A stretch of 64,000 bases of DNA from Rhyzopertha dominica (taxonomy: Eukaryota; Arthropoda; Insecta; Coleoptera; Bostrichidae): positions 12,338,001 through 12,402,000 of the forward strand of contig QCXZ01000053.1 in NCBI GenBank assembly GCA_025024175.1, read 5' to 3'. This document shows, in pieces, positions 46,694 to 58,395 of the stretch (positions are counted from its first letter, which is position 1; each line of letters starts with the position of its first letter). A model generated the notes under the pieces. It was not told the origin of the DNA and made no database searches. It saw only the letters and a list, made by a program, of their open reading frames with translations. Both the position numbers and the translations under genes were made by a program.

Positions 46694-49578
46694 TATGTTT
46701 GCTAATTTGGCATAATCAATAATAAAGCTCCCCCTCTACTGCTGTTTAACGAAATTAATAATTTAGGAACAGTTACGATAAACCTTAATTTCATTGATCA
46801 AGGTCTTTAAAAAGTATAACATCTGCACATTTCGAGGTTAGTTTACGCTACAATGCCACATTACAACAAATTGTAGCAACAGAACTTTTAAGTAATTAGA
46901 GGGGGATTTTAAAAAGGTTGTTTCCCACCTGAATCAATTTTGCAAACAGCCTTGTCTTTGATTTGCTGACAAAAAGTAAACGCAGCAAAACAAAACCAAA
47001 ACCAATGAATGAAGGTCTGACGGTTGTTAATGAAGAACTGCCGATTGTGTGGTGTGGACTGGATGTTGATTTCAAGTCAAATATGGTGGAGCAAGATTTA
47101 AAATTTGGAACCATCAAGAGAATACAAAACAAAAAGAGTGAATATCGAAAGTTGATATGGTATTGTTTTGGTGTGATCTTTTAGATTCCAATCTAGTTAG
47201 CGATTTTTTTCTTTTTGATTTTTTTTTTCAGTGCAACCTCATGATCACAGACCCACCGAGTTTTCGGATTATGTAATTGAAACTTACATATCAAATGAAA
47301 AGGTCTTTTTCTACCTACAATGCCCACATTTGGATATCTTCATAAAACAAATGATGCATGTAAATCTTTCCACGGCCATTGTAATAAATTATTTTATGGC
47401 CCGCATCCATTGATATTAGCTTATGTAAATATTTTACAAGTTTAATATTTAAATATACGATTGGTAAACACTATACATTCAATACAAATCGAGGTAAGTC
47501 ACAGTTAAAAAAATGAAAACTTGTAAACAGTGGAGCTAAGAACAAACTTGGCTAGTATTTTTTTAACTTCCATGTAAGTATATTGCAGATTCTGCCTTTC
47601 AATTTCTGGAGAATGTTTTAATCACACGGTCTTCTAATGCAAAAACAAATTCCTCGAATTTCTCATAAACTAAGTATTAAACAAAAAAGCGCTTATTATC
47701 AAATTGCAGAACAGTAAATCTAAGTAGATTTTGATCAAGTTACAATCATTTTGTCTGCATAAAACGTACAATTATCTATAATTTGATCAATGTAATCAAA
47801 ATAATATTATAATAAATAATAATCAATAACTTTCTGATTTAATATACTTTAAATTTATTTCTTCTATATCACCTGAAACTACGAAATAGTTTTTCTTTGG
47901 GTACTAAGATATAAAACGATTTAGAAGATAGTGCACTTCCGTTTATAGAACATATTTAAAGTAATTTATAATACTTTTGTGCAATTTATATGTTTAATAT
48001 ACAAAATGTGCTGATGGTTCTGTTATAACCATTTGGTAACTAAATAATATTTAGGTCTAGTAAATTTGTAGCTCTGCGTTGCTTTTTTTAAATTCTAGTT
48101 ATGCACTTAAACTGCAATCGTTATTTAATTCATAAATGAAAATCAAATTTTGTCTTTACAGCACATGTCCTATCATGTTCATTTTTGCTACCAATTTTGC
48201 TAAGATACGTACCGTTTACGTACGTACGTACTTATTATTTTTATCAGCGCATGCTGTAAAATCCAAAAAGTGACGTTTTTGTACTAAAATGAAATGTGCA
48301 CAATTTTCAAAATTTCTAGCCTTATATATGTTGCAAAATTTACTTAAATAGGGGCGACATTGACCAAAAAAATTAATATAACAAAAACCGCATGTTTTAT
48401 ACACTAAGAATACTTTAGGATACTGAAACACATGCTACCCTATCAAAATATATAGGGCGTTCCTTTTAAAATAAGAAACATGTTACAAAATGCATTGTCG
48501 CTGGTGAACACCTTGTATAAATACGAGTTAAAATTCCATGGCCAGAGTCTGTTTTAAGTAGACGAATATAATTTGGTAATTTTCCATTGACAATGCTGCG
48601 ATAAGATTCGAAAAGCAAAATATGTTTCGTACGCTTTGACTTCGTGAATTAGCATTGCAGCAATGATCTACCATGCATAAATTTAAACACCACTTGTAAA
48701 GGCGTTTAAAACATTTTAAAATATTTTCTTTTATACATTCGGTTTTGTGTCAGTTCCTTATATTAACATATAAATGCATCTGTCTCGAAAATGACAATTA
48801 CTTCTTTTAGTGATTTCAGTATGACTACTATTTAAAAGAAAAAATGTGTAGGACATTTTGTTCATGAAGATTACTATATTTTATAATATTCTTCGATAGC
48901 CAAGTCCATGCTTTTGTTCTTTAAAATTAGTATTTTCGCAATGCAAAACAATAATCTATGTTATATGTCAAAACAAATCCAGATATTTACAGTAATCATT
49001 TCATTGTTTACAAGCCTCTAAGTATCTTATCTGTCTTCACTCAGAATTCCATCACCTGTCAACAGGTAGGTAAGTGTATAATCATACGAAAGTGTAGATT
49101 ATCTTACAAAACACTTTAAGTATGGTTGATGATATTACGTAATATAGTCTTGAAATGTTTAGATTTTGATTTAGGTGTGGTATTTAAGTACTGCTCGATA
49201 AATACATATGTTTTCGAAAATATATACTTGCTTGTGTATGTCGTTCCAAATTGGTTACCCGTATAGATCGCATATTTATTACAGGAAGTAGGTACTGTCA
49301 AAAAACATATAATCTTATTTTCAGAGTACGAAAAGTATAGTATGACGTATGCGGAATTATAACTAATCGTTATTAGCTAGAACTATTCGCGCTCATATAC
49401 GCTAATATTATAATTTGTCTACCATTTTAATAATACTGGCACACATAGTTTTTTAAAAAACCATAACTCAGGTTATATTAAAACACATATATCAATTAAT
49501 AGAAAACATGCACTTTATTATAAACTCCTTCTTAGCATAATCATTTTTAATGTAATCAAGGCTTTCGAAAATTTTATT
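46694..49578. other. Intergenic, two unassigned open frames
   Basis: Plus-strand frames at about 46950-47181 (NEELPIVWCGLDVDFKSN) and 47233-47412 (EFSDYVIETYISNEKVFF) look protein-like, and a good acceptor (TTTTTTTTTCAG) precedes the second. I cannot assign them; a decayed transposase is possible. The remainder is anonymous AT-rich sequence. Confidence 0.35.
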
Positions 49579-49673
49579 TTAATAAGGTCTTGGACCTGGT
49601 GGACCATGATGGTGGTGTGGTGGTCCATGATGGGGTGGGCCGTGCGGTGGTAGAGGGCTCACTATGATGGGAG
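49579..49673 (-). CDS. H4 exon 2 (C-terminal exon)
   Basis: This 95-bp exon follows the acceptor TTTTTTTCTTCAG. It completes a Thr codon split in phase 1 and encodes 30 residues from PIIVSPLPPHGPP to GPPGPRPY. An AATAAA overlaps the bases just after the stop and is the likely poly(A) signal. Confidence 0.65.
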
Positions 49674-50181
49674 CTGAAGAAAAAAAAGGTTTAGTGTTCT
49701 ATCGATTTTTGGAAAGAAACGCTGTCACACATCGAAAGACTGACACAAATTATTAACCTGATGTTTTGATTACTTCTGTATTTAAGTAGGAATTTACATT
49801 TATACGGAAATATATAATTTTAATTTGGCCTGCAATTTAATAATTACGCAGTAATGTTGTTCAATCGCAAATATTACGGTTTAGTTATCTCGGTTTAATT
49901 TGTGTTTGTGTGTTTCATTTGTTTAATGTAATAATATTGGAACCTTTCCAGGGCCTCATAAAACATGTGCTGAGTAATCATTGATAAAATAATATCTCGT
50001 ATCATAAACAACAGATCAGATTTCTACGCTTAACGACAGACGTCAGACTAAAAATAAAACATTACCAACATTTTAAGATAAAAAATGACAAAGATTTATT
50101 CTAACACATTGTTTTGTTTCTTATGCTTTTAAGTCCATTCTGTACGAATAACGCTTTGCAAAAAAATATTGTTATACTAAC
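49674..50181. other. H4 intron
   Basis: A 508-bp GT-AG intron, AT-rich, without other features. Confidence 0.55.
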
Positions 50182-50329
50182 TTGGTGGTGGTCCAAAATG
50201 CGGCGGCGGTGGTCCATGGTGGTGATGTGGTGGATGCGGTGGTCCATGATGTGGGGGTGGTGGTGGCACGTGCACATGGGGTGGGGGAGGCCCATGGTGA
50301 TGGTGCGGCGGTCCGTGGTGTGGATGCAT
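50182..50329 (-). CDS. H4 exon 1: His/Pro-rich protein
   Basis: The ATG at 50329 starts 49 codons plus one base, ending at a GTTAGT donor. Joined to 49579-49673 it gives an 80-residue protein made of HHGPP and PPPH units (start MHPHHGPPHHHHGPPPP). It has no Cys, no CaaX box and no signal peptide. The layout matches H3: MHP start, phase-1 intron, and an Arg-Pro-aromatic end. Pro replaces most of the Gly found in H3. A CTATAA at 50384-50389, about 55 bp upstream of the ATG, is a plausible TATA box at the same spacing as in H3. Metal binding is plausible but not shown. Confidence 0.7.
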
Positions 50330-53046
50330 AGTTTTTCTAACAGCAGTACGCTAGAATAACCAATTAATGTATGGTAGGTGCGCTTATAGCAAATCTGATA
50401 GTGATAACGATTGCTTGTGGTTTTGTAAACGAATAGGAGTGGGAGTGTGACATGAGTCACGGGGGAAAGTTTTTTAGGAAGGAGTGCAGTTTGTTTTTAG
50501 TTTAGTTAATGGTGATTCCAGGAAACATTCTACCTTAGAATTGAGATTGTTCATATTCCGAGCATAGGCGTAGCTAGGGGTGATTCTCGATAGCCTCCCC
50601 AAAAATTGTTCTCAGTGTTGAAATATAATGATTTATTTATATGTATTGATTTTAAATTTTTATGAAATGCGGTAAAACTGCCATCGCCAAAACTGCCTCC
50701 ACTGAGAAGATCAGCTTCAGTATTTAATGTTTTATTACCTATCGTAAATAAGTATTACTATTTCTACTCAAGGAACTTAGGCTTCCCCTTCAATATTGTG
50801 TTAGCTACGCCTATGATTCCGAGCAATTCTACTAGAAAGGAGCTCTAGAATAAATAACATAATGCGAAATTCTACGGTTAGGGGCGGCGCGAGCTCATAA
50901 GAAACGCAGGGCTGGGGGATATAAATACTAATATGTACAAAAATAAAATTTTATTTAATTAGCCTTACATTAAAAAAATGGATAATAACAATACTAAACT
51001 AAATAAAAACTATATATCCTGAATTAAGGGATGCATTTGTTTTTTGGCATCTTTTTTATATTTTGCTTGTTTAACGAGTAAGTACTACATAACTGAAAAG
51101 CTGAAGTGTAAGAACTATTTTTTATTTGCACCACTATGGAATTAAAAAAAGCTCTTCCTCCTTTACTTTTATAAGGCAAGAACTACATAAATAAAGCTGC
51201 ATTTATGAAAATAATTGCGTCTAAGAATAACAAAACTGGATTAAATACAAAATACAATGAGACAAGGAGTAACGCATTCAACGAAGGATTTGTACTTCGG
51301 GTTCTAATATCCGTGGACTGTTTCTTTATACTACAGATATTGCTTTTTTATGTGTATATTATATACATTGTTGTTTTTATTCCAATTCTGGATATTAAAG
51401 TTGATGGTCTTAAATAGCGTAATATATAAATATTAATATTTACTTAACATTGAAGGAGCACTTCATCATTGGGATTAATTGTCAAAATCAAACATTAGAT
51501 CACATTAAGTCCCTGAAGTTTATAACAAATTAATTTATTTTCAGGATCAGTAAATGTTGCAATTTGTAACTACATTTTATTAAGTCTTCGTTCTGCCTAT
51601 AACGCAAATAAGTGGAAGGCGTCTCAAGGTATACAACTATGATATGATATCCTTTTGTACGGTAAACAACTTTCAATGCTATTCTTTTTTTTAATTTAGT
51701 ATGGTAATTTAGTAGAAAAGTCCTGGTTGGCAGTATCTCCGATACATCAGTAAACTTTGTCGTGGGCACGTATACATGGTAGAGGACGTAGTTAACTTTT
51801 TGCTGGAATGGATACGACAAATATCACCTAAACATTTAAAATACCTTTATTTCGCTGGATTCTTTTTTTCGGTGGGACTTATGGCTACACTTGCAATGCA
51901 AATATCTACAATAGGTTTTGTCAGATCTCTGGGTACAATAATTAAACAGGGTGTGTTCTTGCGTTCTTGTCGTGGTCTGTTTTCATCAAATTCGCGCAGC
52001 ATCCAGCTAACACGATATATATCTTATTTTCTCCCATTTGGTCGACCAATTTTAGTCAGTTATGTTTGAATAACTGAACTATGTCAGTGTTAGCATCCTG
52101 ATGCTGATGCCCACTAATACGTCGTAATAGTAAACCAATATTACCTCATCTGGTTGTAGCTCCTAACTATTGTCGTAGTAAAAATATTTAACACAAGTAA
52201 TATAGCCTCAAACACAGTACGTTGAGGTGAAGACAACGTAGCACATACATGCACTTTAATACTCGTAAATTAGTTAAAAAGAAAGAAATATCGGCTATTT
52301 GATGTGTTGTATTATATAAAAGCACCTTATAAGATGCAGCACTGACAATCTGTCCCAATCAGAATCCTTTATCTACAAATATGGTTGCAAAATTACCAAG
52401 TGACACAAGTACTGCTTTTTACAAGATATTGAGCACGAATTATAAGAAGTCAATTTGTTAATATTAATTTATGAGGTAGTCTTCCGGTATGTGCAACTGA
52501 CCAGTGACTTTTCACTAATTGATGACGCTATTTTAAAGTTATAACAAAAATCCTATACATGTTTTACCTGGAATACCTGCTGATAACGCAATAATGGCAC
52601 ACCAAATATTATTCAGTCTGATTAGATATAGAACTTCAAATATAGAATATTCCTGTCGCAATTAGCTGCCTAAGCATTGTTAATTAATCTAATCGCTTTT
52701 CGAAATATAAATGTTCGTTCTCGCGAATCTGATATTAGGGTTTATTTTCAGAACTATGACTAACTTGTTTACCACAAAGGTGAATAGATCATTACCTGAA
52801 GTGTATATTTGAACCACAATATTGAGATTCTATTTTTTTACGACAGAATATATCGGATGGTGTTGCAGATAATTTCACTCAGTTACAAAAGTTTGATATT
52901 TTTTAAGAAATACTTATAAGTTATGCAAATAGAAGTTTTCTTTATTTGGTAATTAAGTTTATTCATAAACAGTTCAGCTAAAAGGGGGCTAAGGGTAGAA
53001 CTTATAAATAATCTCAAAGTCTGTACAAAATTTAAATTGGTTTGAA
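50330..53046. other. Intergenic, one unassigned open frame
   Basis: A plus-strand frame at 51776-52066 (97 codons, one hydrophobic stretch around YLYFAGFFFSVGLMATLA) overlaps a minus-strand frame at 51530-51820; neither has a recognisable motif or a supported start. Otherwise anonymous AT-rich sequence. Confidence 0.35.
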
Positions 53047-53068
53047 GGGTTCCGTGGTTGTTGTCGAT

Positions 53069-53216
53069 GACATGTTGTTTTCCGGGCTGGTTCCCACGTT
53101 GGTTGTTAGACCTTGACGTTTCGACACTCATGTCGGTGTCTTCCTCAGCAGTAGTTCCAGAGCTACTTCTGATCTAATAACCAATGTGGGAACCAGCCCG
53201 GAAAACAACATGTCAA
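53069..53216. repeat. Penelope-type inverted repeat, second copy
   Basis: The arms begin GACATGTTGTTTTCCGGGCT on each strand. The minus strand carries the same hammerhead-like core as at 1978-2206 (53109-53148: CTGAGGA, GACAC/GTGTC helix, GAAA, short helix, GTC). Penelope RT and GIY-YIG pieces are adjacent. Confidence 0.6.
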
Positions 53217-53445
53217 AATTTAAATTATTAAACGAAACGAAATGTTGATTTAAGACAAATTTAGTTAGGAAGTTATATTTATAAAGTAAAGCTAAATCAG
53301 TATTTTGAAAAAGTAGATCACTTAAACCTTTGATACAAGGGATAGAAGGAAATAAATTGTTTACATCGGAAGAAACGAGAAAACATTCCTTAGGAACATG
53401 AAAACTACTGATTTTGTCAGTCAGTCTAGTGTTTACAGTTTTTCT
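53217..53445 (-). pseudogene. Penelope-like reverse transcriptase fragment
   Basis: The minus strand reads KTVNTRLTDKISSFHVPK, then ECFLVSSDVNNLFPSIPCIK and a downstream LLYKYNFLTKFVLNQHFVSF. SSDVNNLFPSIP is the first Asp-bearing RT block of Penelope-like elements. The frame then runs straight into the inverted repeat at 53069-53216, so the rest of the RT is deleted. Confidence 0.7.
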
Positions 53446-54090
53446 TGCAATGATTGTACTGCAATTTATATGGGACAAACTGGGAGATCTTTAATGGTTA
53501 GAGCTACGGATAACTCCACTTAAAAGGATAACGATATTTGCCATCTGTCATGTTACAAAAGTAACCCTCTTTAGAAACAGGATGATAGAGGCTTCAACTG
53601 TCACTGATAGATGGCGGCAACTTGCAAGTGTAAGATTTTTTTATTTGTTTCTATTTTGTATCATCTTATTCAGAGTGAAACACTTAATAATGATCATGCA
53701 ATAGGAGGACGTGACATAGGATATGTTATATAAACTTTCAATATCCTTTGAACAGTTACAACACGGATAAGGTTAAGTGCTCAATTTTTTTGATTAAGTA
53801 CTTTATAATTTCAGTTTTAAATCATTCAGGTGTTAATAGCTTTACATGTAATGACTGCAACTCTGTTTATATTGGACAAACGGGAAGATCTTTTTTTTAT
53901 TAGGGGAAATGAGCATCTAAAACAATTTAATAAATATGAAAATACAGACATTGTAACTACAAATTCTTAGTTAGCGAATCATTTATTATCATTTAAACAT
54001 ACTTCTACTTTGGACAATTTAAAAGGTTTACATTTTTGTATAAATGACCAAAATTGGATAATACTAAATGATTTTTGCAATTTCAGCGGT
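53446..54090 (+). pseudogene. Penelope-like GIY-YIG endonuclease fragments
   Basis: Two plus-strand pieces, CNDCTAIYMGQTGRSL (about 53450) and FTCNDCNSVYIGQTGRS (about 53840) followed by NEHLKQFNKYENTDIV one frame over, match the zinc-finger-like Cys pair and GIY-YIG core of Penelope-like endonucleases. They come from two different copies, in the orientation opposite to the RT fragment at 53217-53445. An unrelated repeat at 53580-53815 separates them. Confidence 0.65.
53580..53815. repeat. Interspersed repeat shared with 42270-42515
   Basis: Second copy of the repeat in the H3 intron, with shared blocks in the same order. Confidence 0.6.
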
Positions 54091-55401
54091 CCCATTAAAA
54101 TTTTTTTATTTAAACGCTAATTTTTACGTTGCTGGTTTGATAGTGTTTTTCCATTTTTAGTCAAGATTGCTTGTTTAGATTTTTAATTTCATTTTATATT
54201 TTTGACAGTGTCATAATTTTTTCCTTTAATTTATAATAATAGTACTGACGATGGCATATTAGCCGAAGGCATTTTACCTTAATAAATGTATTTTTTTTAA
54301 CTTGGTGAAGTTATTTTACAAGAATTAAAAGTAAAAGCTTGTCATATATTTGCTTAATTATAATTATTGTAACAACACCATTGTAGAAGTTCTCAAGATG
54401 GTTTAAGTAAAGTCAATCGTAAGCTTGGCTAATTTAAATGATGTAAGATGATTATGTTTTCGGAAAAGCGATGTCTATGGCAAAAAATTATAGGTCTGTC
54501 AAAGAACAGAAAGTATGACAAAAGTTTGACGCGAATCAACAAATCACAAAGGAAGTGAGACCTTATAGAAACTACATGCTAACATGATAAAATCTAACTG
54601 ATCTACTAGAAAAAACCTACCTAGTGTATATACTCAAACTACTTGATAATAGAAAACTACAAAATTGCCTTCCAAATATCACCCACCTTATAATTTCCTT
54701 TATCCCAGTTAAAATTATATTTAGTATTTCTAGAAGTATTATAGCTTATTTTATTACACGTTTGCAATAATGTTTTTCTCTCGTTTCCCGACGACTACCT
54801 TAAAATTTTGTTTAGACTTGTGTCAGACATTTTTGGAGGTTCTGTTTGACAAAGGTTATATGCGTAATCGAACCACAGTGCTTAGTTTTCATATCTATAA
54901 TGGAAGCCAAAAGTTTTCACCCACGTATTTGGAAAATATTCCTTTATTTCCCTTGATCAGTTTTTTAATTTTGAATAATGAACAACCTCTTTTCTTTATA
55001 CTGGTCACTATTACAAAACTATGCTGTTCCTGCTCTAGATTTGTTGTCAACTTTTCAAGGCAAAAACGCTTTACATTACTGAGCCATCGCATTTAAAATA
55101 GATAGCATTTTAATCGCTTGTAGAACCGTATATTTATATTAATCAGACGTCTAGTGAAGGAGAATGTTTTATCTTTAAATCAATGCAAAACTCGTTCTTA
55201 ATTTTTTGTATTTAAATCCAATAAAACATAATTATATTATTACATAATCGTTTATTATAGTTGTCCCATTATATCTAAACTTATATAGCATCATTCATTT
55301 AGATCTGTAATGCTAATTATTAAGATTAAGATTACATTAAGACGCACGTAAAAAAATCCATATGCATATTTTATTAATAAAATTAGTCTATCGTCCATTC
55401 G
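54091..55401. other. Intergenic, nothing recognised
   Basis: The left part (to about 54300) may be a Penelope 3' tail. A plus-strand frame at 54770-55096 has no recognisable motif. An AATAAA on the minus strand near 55370 could serve H5. Confidence 0.4.
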
Positions 55402-55635
55402 TTACAGTATAGTACAACAGCAGACTGGCGCTGGGGGATGGTGGTGATGTGGAGGTGGTGGTGGCGGTCCATGGTGCGGTGGTCCATGGTGAGGCGGTCC
55501 AAAATGAGGGGGTCCATGATGGGGCGGTCCAAAATGCGCCGGAGGCCCATGATGGGGTGGTCCAAAATGCGGGGGCCCATGATGGGGTGGTCCAAAATGA
55601 CCTGGCCCGTGGTGACCTCCATGTGGTGGTGGCAT
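55402..55635 (-). CDS. H5: 77-residue His/Pro-rich protein with CaaL end
   Basis: Single coding exon with ATG at 55635. The start MPPPHGGHHGPG is followed by four near-identical units based on HFGPPHHGPP (residues 13-52), then HHGPP, a Pro run, HHHH and a tail ending PVCCCTIL. 21 of 77 residues are His. Cys74-Thr-Ile-Leu fits a CaaX box for geranylgeranylation, and Cys72-Cys73 just before it are candidate palmitoylation sites. There is no signal peptide. A TCAGT initiator-like site on the minus strand near 55693-55697 lies about 60 bp upstream. The DNA repeat units (about 30-42 bp) suggest that length varies between alleles. The family (H1, H2, H5) is not one I know. Confidence 0.7.
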   Translation of the reverse strand: MPPPHGGHHGPGHFGPPHHGPPHFGPPHHGPPAHFGPPHHGPPHFGPPHHGPPHHGPPPPPPHHHHPPAPVCCCTIL

Positions 55636-56160
55636 TTTTTAAAACAAGTGTTGACTACTACGACCGAAATGATGTCTAGGCGGTGGTAACAGACTGACGT
55701 CGCGTTTGGTTTTTTTGCTGTTTATCTAGAATTATCTGATATGCGAAAGATAAAGTGTTGTTTGTTCACTTTATTAAGACACGCCCTCTAGATTGTTTCT
55801 GTTTACGTTTATAACAGGTGGTCATATAAAAGTGTCGTCAAGTTTCATATGATTTGTTAATGGATGAAGATGGTGCGAAAACGGAATGCGAGTTATTGCT
55901 TACTGCTAACACCATCTGACAATTTAGTTTTAATCGCAAGCTTTCGCTTTCGCTGACCTAGGTCAAACCCAGTCTGCGCCTGCACCTTTTTTTAATTTTT
56001 ATTTTTATTCTCATTCTTTTCTGATCTGATTTCTAAACGACAGCTAGTGATTCCAACCAAAGACGAAGTGTTTTATAAAAAAAATAGAATTTCTAACGGG
56101 CGCTTGCATGTGCTAGTATGTTTTGAATCAGCAGACATTAAATGGACACCTGCTATAAGT
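55636..56160. other. Upstream region of H5
   Basis: Holds the likely H5 core promoter (initiator-like TCAGT at about 55695, GATAAACA about 28 bp further upstream). Otherwise anonymous. Confidence 0.35.
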
Positions 56161-57902
56161 AAGGTGACCACCTTCCCAAACAAAAAAATCCGGACGCTTT
56201 CATGGTGCTATTTGTAATATAGGATAAAGAGGGATGGCCACATGACCAGGCATTAGATAATGCCGGCTACGTAATTACGTGCTGACACCAGAGAACTAAA
56301 TACCTAGACTTTAAGTTTAATGTAATAAGATTTTGTGATAAATAATCCTCGAGCAGGTAGGGCCAGACACATGCACAGTATACGGAAACGTCATGGTAAC
56401 GGTACAACAAACAACAGGACCTGTCGCACATATGGCTAATCGCCATCACCGAACTCTATGAAATATGGAACATCAGAGGCCTCTCAAATCTGTTTCCAAT
56501 TGAAATCTGCGCAGTTTCTAGAGGCGCTTGCGCTATCCATTATTCGAGAACAGTCAATGTCATTTTCAATGCCATGTGTCAGTTATCAAGCTGTTGTTTA
56601 TAGGTTAAGTTGCATTGTTTACATTTATACGTAGCACTGCTGAGTACTGCTGTCCTGTTTCGAAAAACAGTCATCACACAGGAAAAATTGACACTCAGTT
56701 AAATACTGCAATGCGACTAATCACTGGAACAATTAAGTCAACTCCATTACCTTGGCTTCCGATTCTTTCAAACATTGCTCCTCCGGAGATTCGCAGACAG
56801 TTTGCTACATATAAAGCTTGGCAAAAATATCAATTAGCTCCTAACGAGTTTCTGATTTTCCGAGATCTTCAAGAGCTACCTACAATTCGGCTAACTTCCA
56901 GAAAACCTCTGTGGGCAGAAGATTTCCTTCGTGCTCCTTATACAATTGAAGATGGATGGTGTTCTGTTTGGCAACTTAAGAAACATGATATATTCAATCA
57001 GCAGCTTATAGACGATCCTATGGAAGAGGTAGCAGGAACTGACCTCCCAAGAAGGTCTTGGGTCACTCTGAATCGCCTTCGCACTGGTCATGGGAAATGC
57101 AAATTTTTCCTTAATAAATGGGATTCTTCTTGTGAATGTGGAGACCTCCTCTAAACAATTGGACGTATTGTCAACAGATGCCCCCGTACAGCATGGCCTG
57201 GTAGGTTTGCGAGATCTCTTATCGTTGAATGAAAATATTTGTTTCCTTTCAACGCTTTTATAAAAGTCGACTGTAGTCGCATAAAATTAACAGTACTGTG
57301 GAATGTACTAATGATTTTCATAAGAAAATATATATACCGTAGCGTCAGCTGTTAGCGTCATTGCTTGATATGACATTGACAGAGTGACACAAACAGCAAA
57401 ATTCCTGACACTATACATACGTATGACTATCAAGAAATAAGAATTGTTCTAAAGGGAACTTTATTTTAATGCCGCATACCCATTCTCTGATGTTACATAT
57501 TTTATAGAGTTCGGCGATCGCCATTCACTTTATCACACCAGCGAGTTACCGCGCAGACTCGCTACCCTACGAACGAGCAATACGGCGACTTACAGGTCGT
57601 TACAATATTTTCTTGCGCATGCCATAACAATTAGCCGTTTACATAATAGATGAGATATATCTGGTTGACATTAATGTGACACATAAAACTATGAAGTTAG
57701 CTACGCCTGCCTGTATGAAAAGACAACTGCAACAATGAAAAAGTAAAATAGCATGTGCACATTTTTAGCTCAAATTATAAAAAACCGGACAAATCCAAAC
57801 AAAATTTTGAAAATCCGGACAAATCCGGATACCATATTAAGTAGGGACTCATACACAAAAATACAAACCTGTCCGGGCTAAATCCGGACAGTTGCTCACC
57901 TT
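56161..57902. mobile_element. 1.7-kb inverted-repeat element hosting a LINE fragment
   Basis: The left end AAGGTGACCACCTTCCC with AAATCCGGACG nearby and the right end (reverse strand AAGGTGAGCAACTGTCCGG) are imperfect inverted repeats, and the ATCCGGAC motif recurs near both ends. The element encloses the LINE fragment at 56606-57230, which is presumably a later insertion. The rest has no coding signature. Confidence 0.4.
56606..57230 (+). pseudogene. LINE ORF2 C-terminal fragment
   Basis: A 179-codon open frame (56615-57154) and a short continuation in another frame match the C-terminal part of insect non-LTR retrotransposon ORF2. Landmarks are STAEYCCPV, LNTAMRLITGTIKSTPLPWL, APPEIRRQFATYKAWQKY, EVAGTDLPRRSWVTLNRLR, TGHGKCKFF and a Cys-rich end (CECGDLL, then NRCPRTAWPG after a frameshift). 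This region follows the reverse transcriptase and ends in a Cys-His motif. RT and endonuclease are missing, so the copy is 5' truncated. The long open frame suggests fairly recent insertion. Confidence 0.75.
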
Positions 57903-58156
57903 GACTATAAGAGAAGTATATTATTGTATGACGTTAGATTTATTTTTGCTCAATATGCGTTAAAGATCAAGACTGCGATAAAGCATTTATTGAACTGAAG
58001 AACCGAGGTGAGGTCCGTTGTAAGAGTACTAGGTCAAACACAAAGACTTAAATTCGTAGGTCTGTAAAACTGAAACTAATGAACTGAAAACAGAAAAGAT
58101 TTTGTTTTTATCCCAAAATCAAGAAAAAGTTAATACTTACTAACAAAGACACATGG

Positions 58157-58387
58157 TTAAAATGCATGTCTATGCTGTGCTGTCTACACCTCAACCAACT
58201 GCAGATAGTACTATTTCGCTGTCATTACAGCTCATCAGTGCAGTTTAGGTCTAGTGTAGACAACACGGCATAGAACTGGTTTTGCTTATATACCAAAGCA
58301 ATGGTATGATGAAAGTAAGAAATTAGAATGGCAATGCCATCTGTCAGCATTACACTGACATGATGACAAAGCCACCTAGCTGCCTTA
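58157..58387 (-). mobile_element. SINE-like retroposon, shorter copy
   Basis: 231 bp nearly identical to 23284-23514, flanked by an 8-bp direct repeat ACACATGG (58149-58156 and 58388-58395). It shares the ATTTTAA end with the longer copy and lacks about 90 bp at the other end, as expected for 5' truncation. Confidence 0.65.
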
Positions 58388-58395
58388 ACACATGG

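Noticed and set aside
52883..53131. 82-codon minus-strand frame containing SVETSRSNNQRGNQPG
   Set aside because: It is the Penelope terminal repeat read as protein, not an independent gene.
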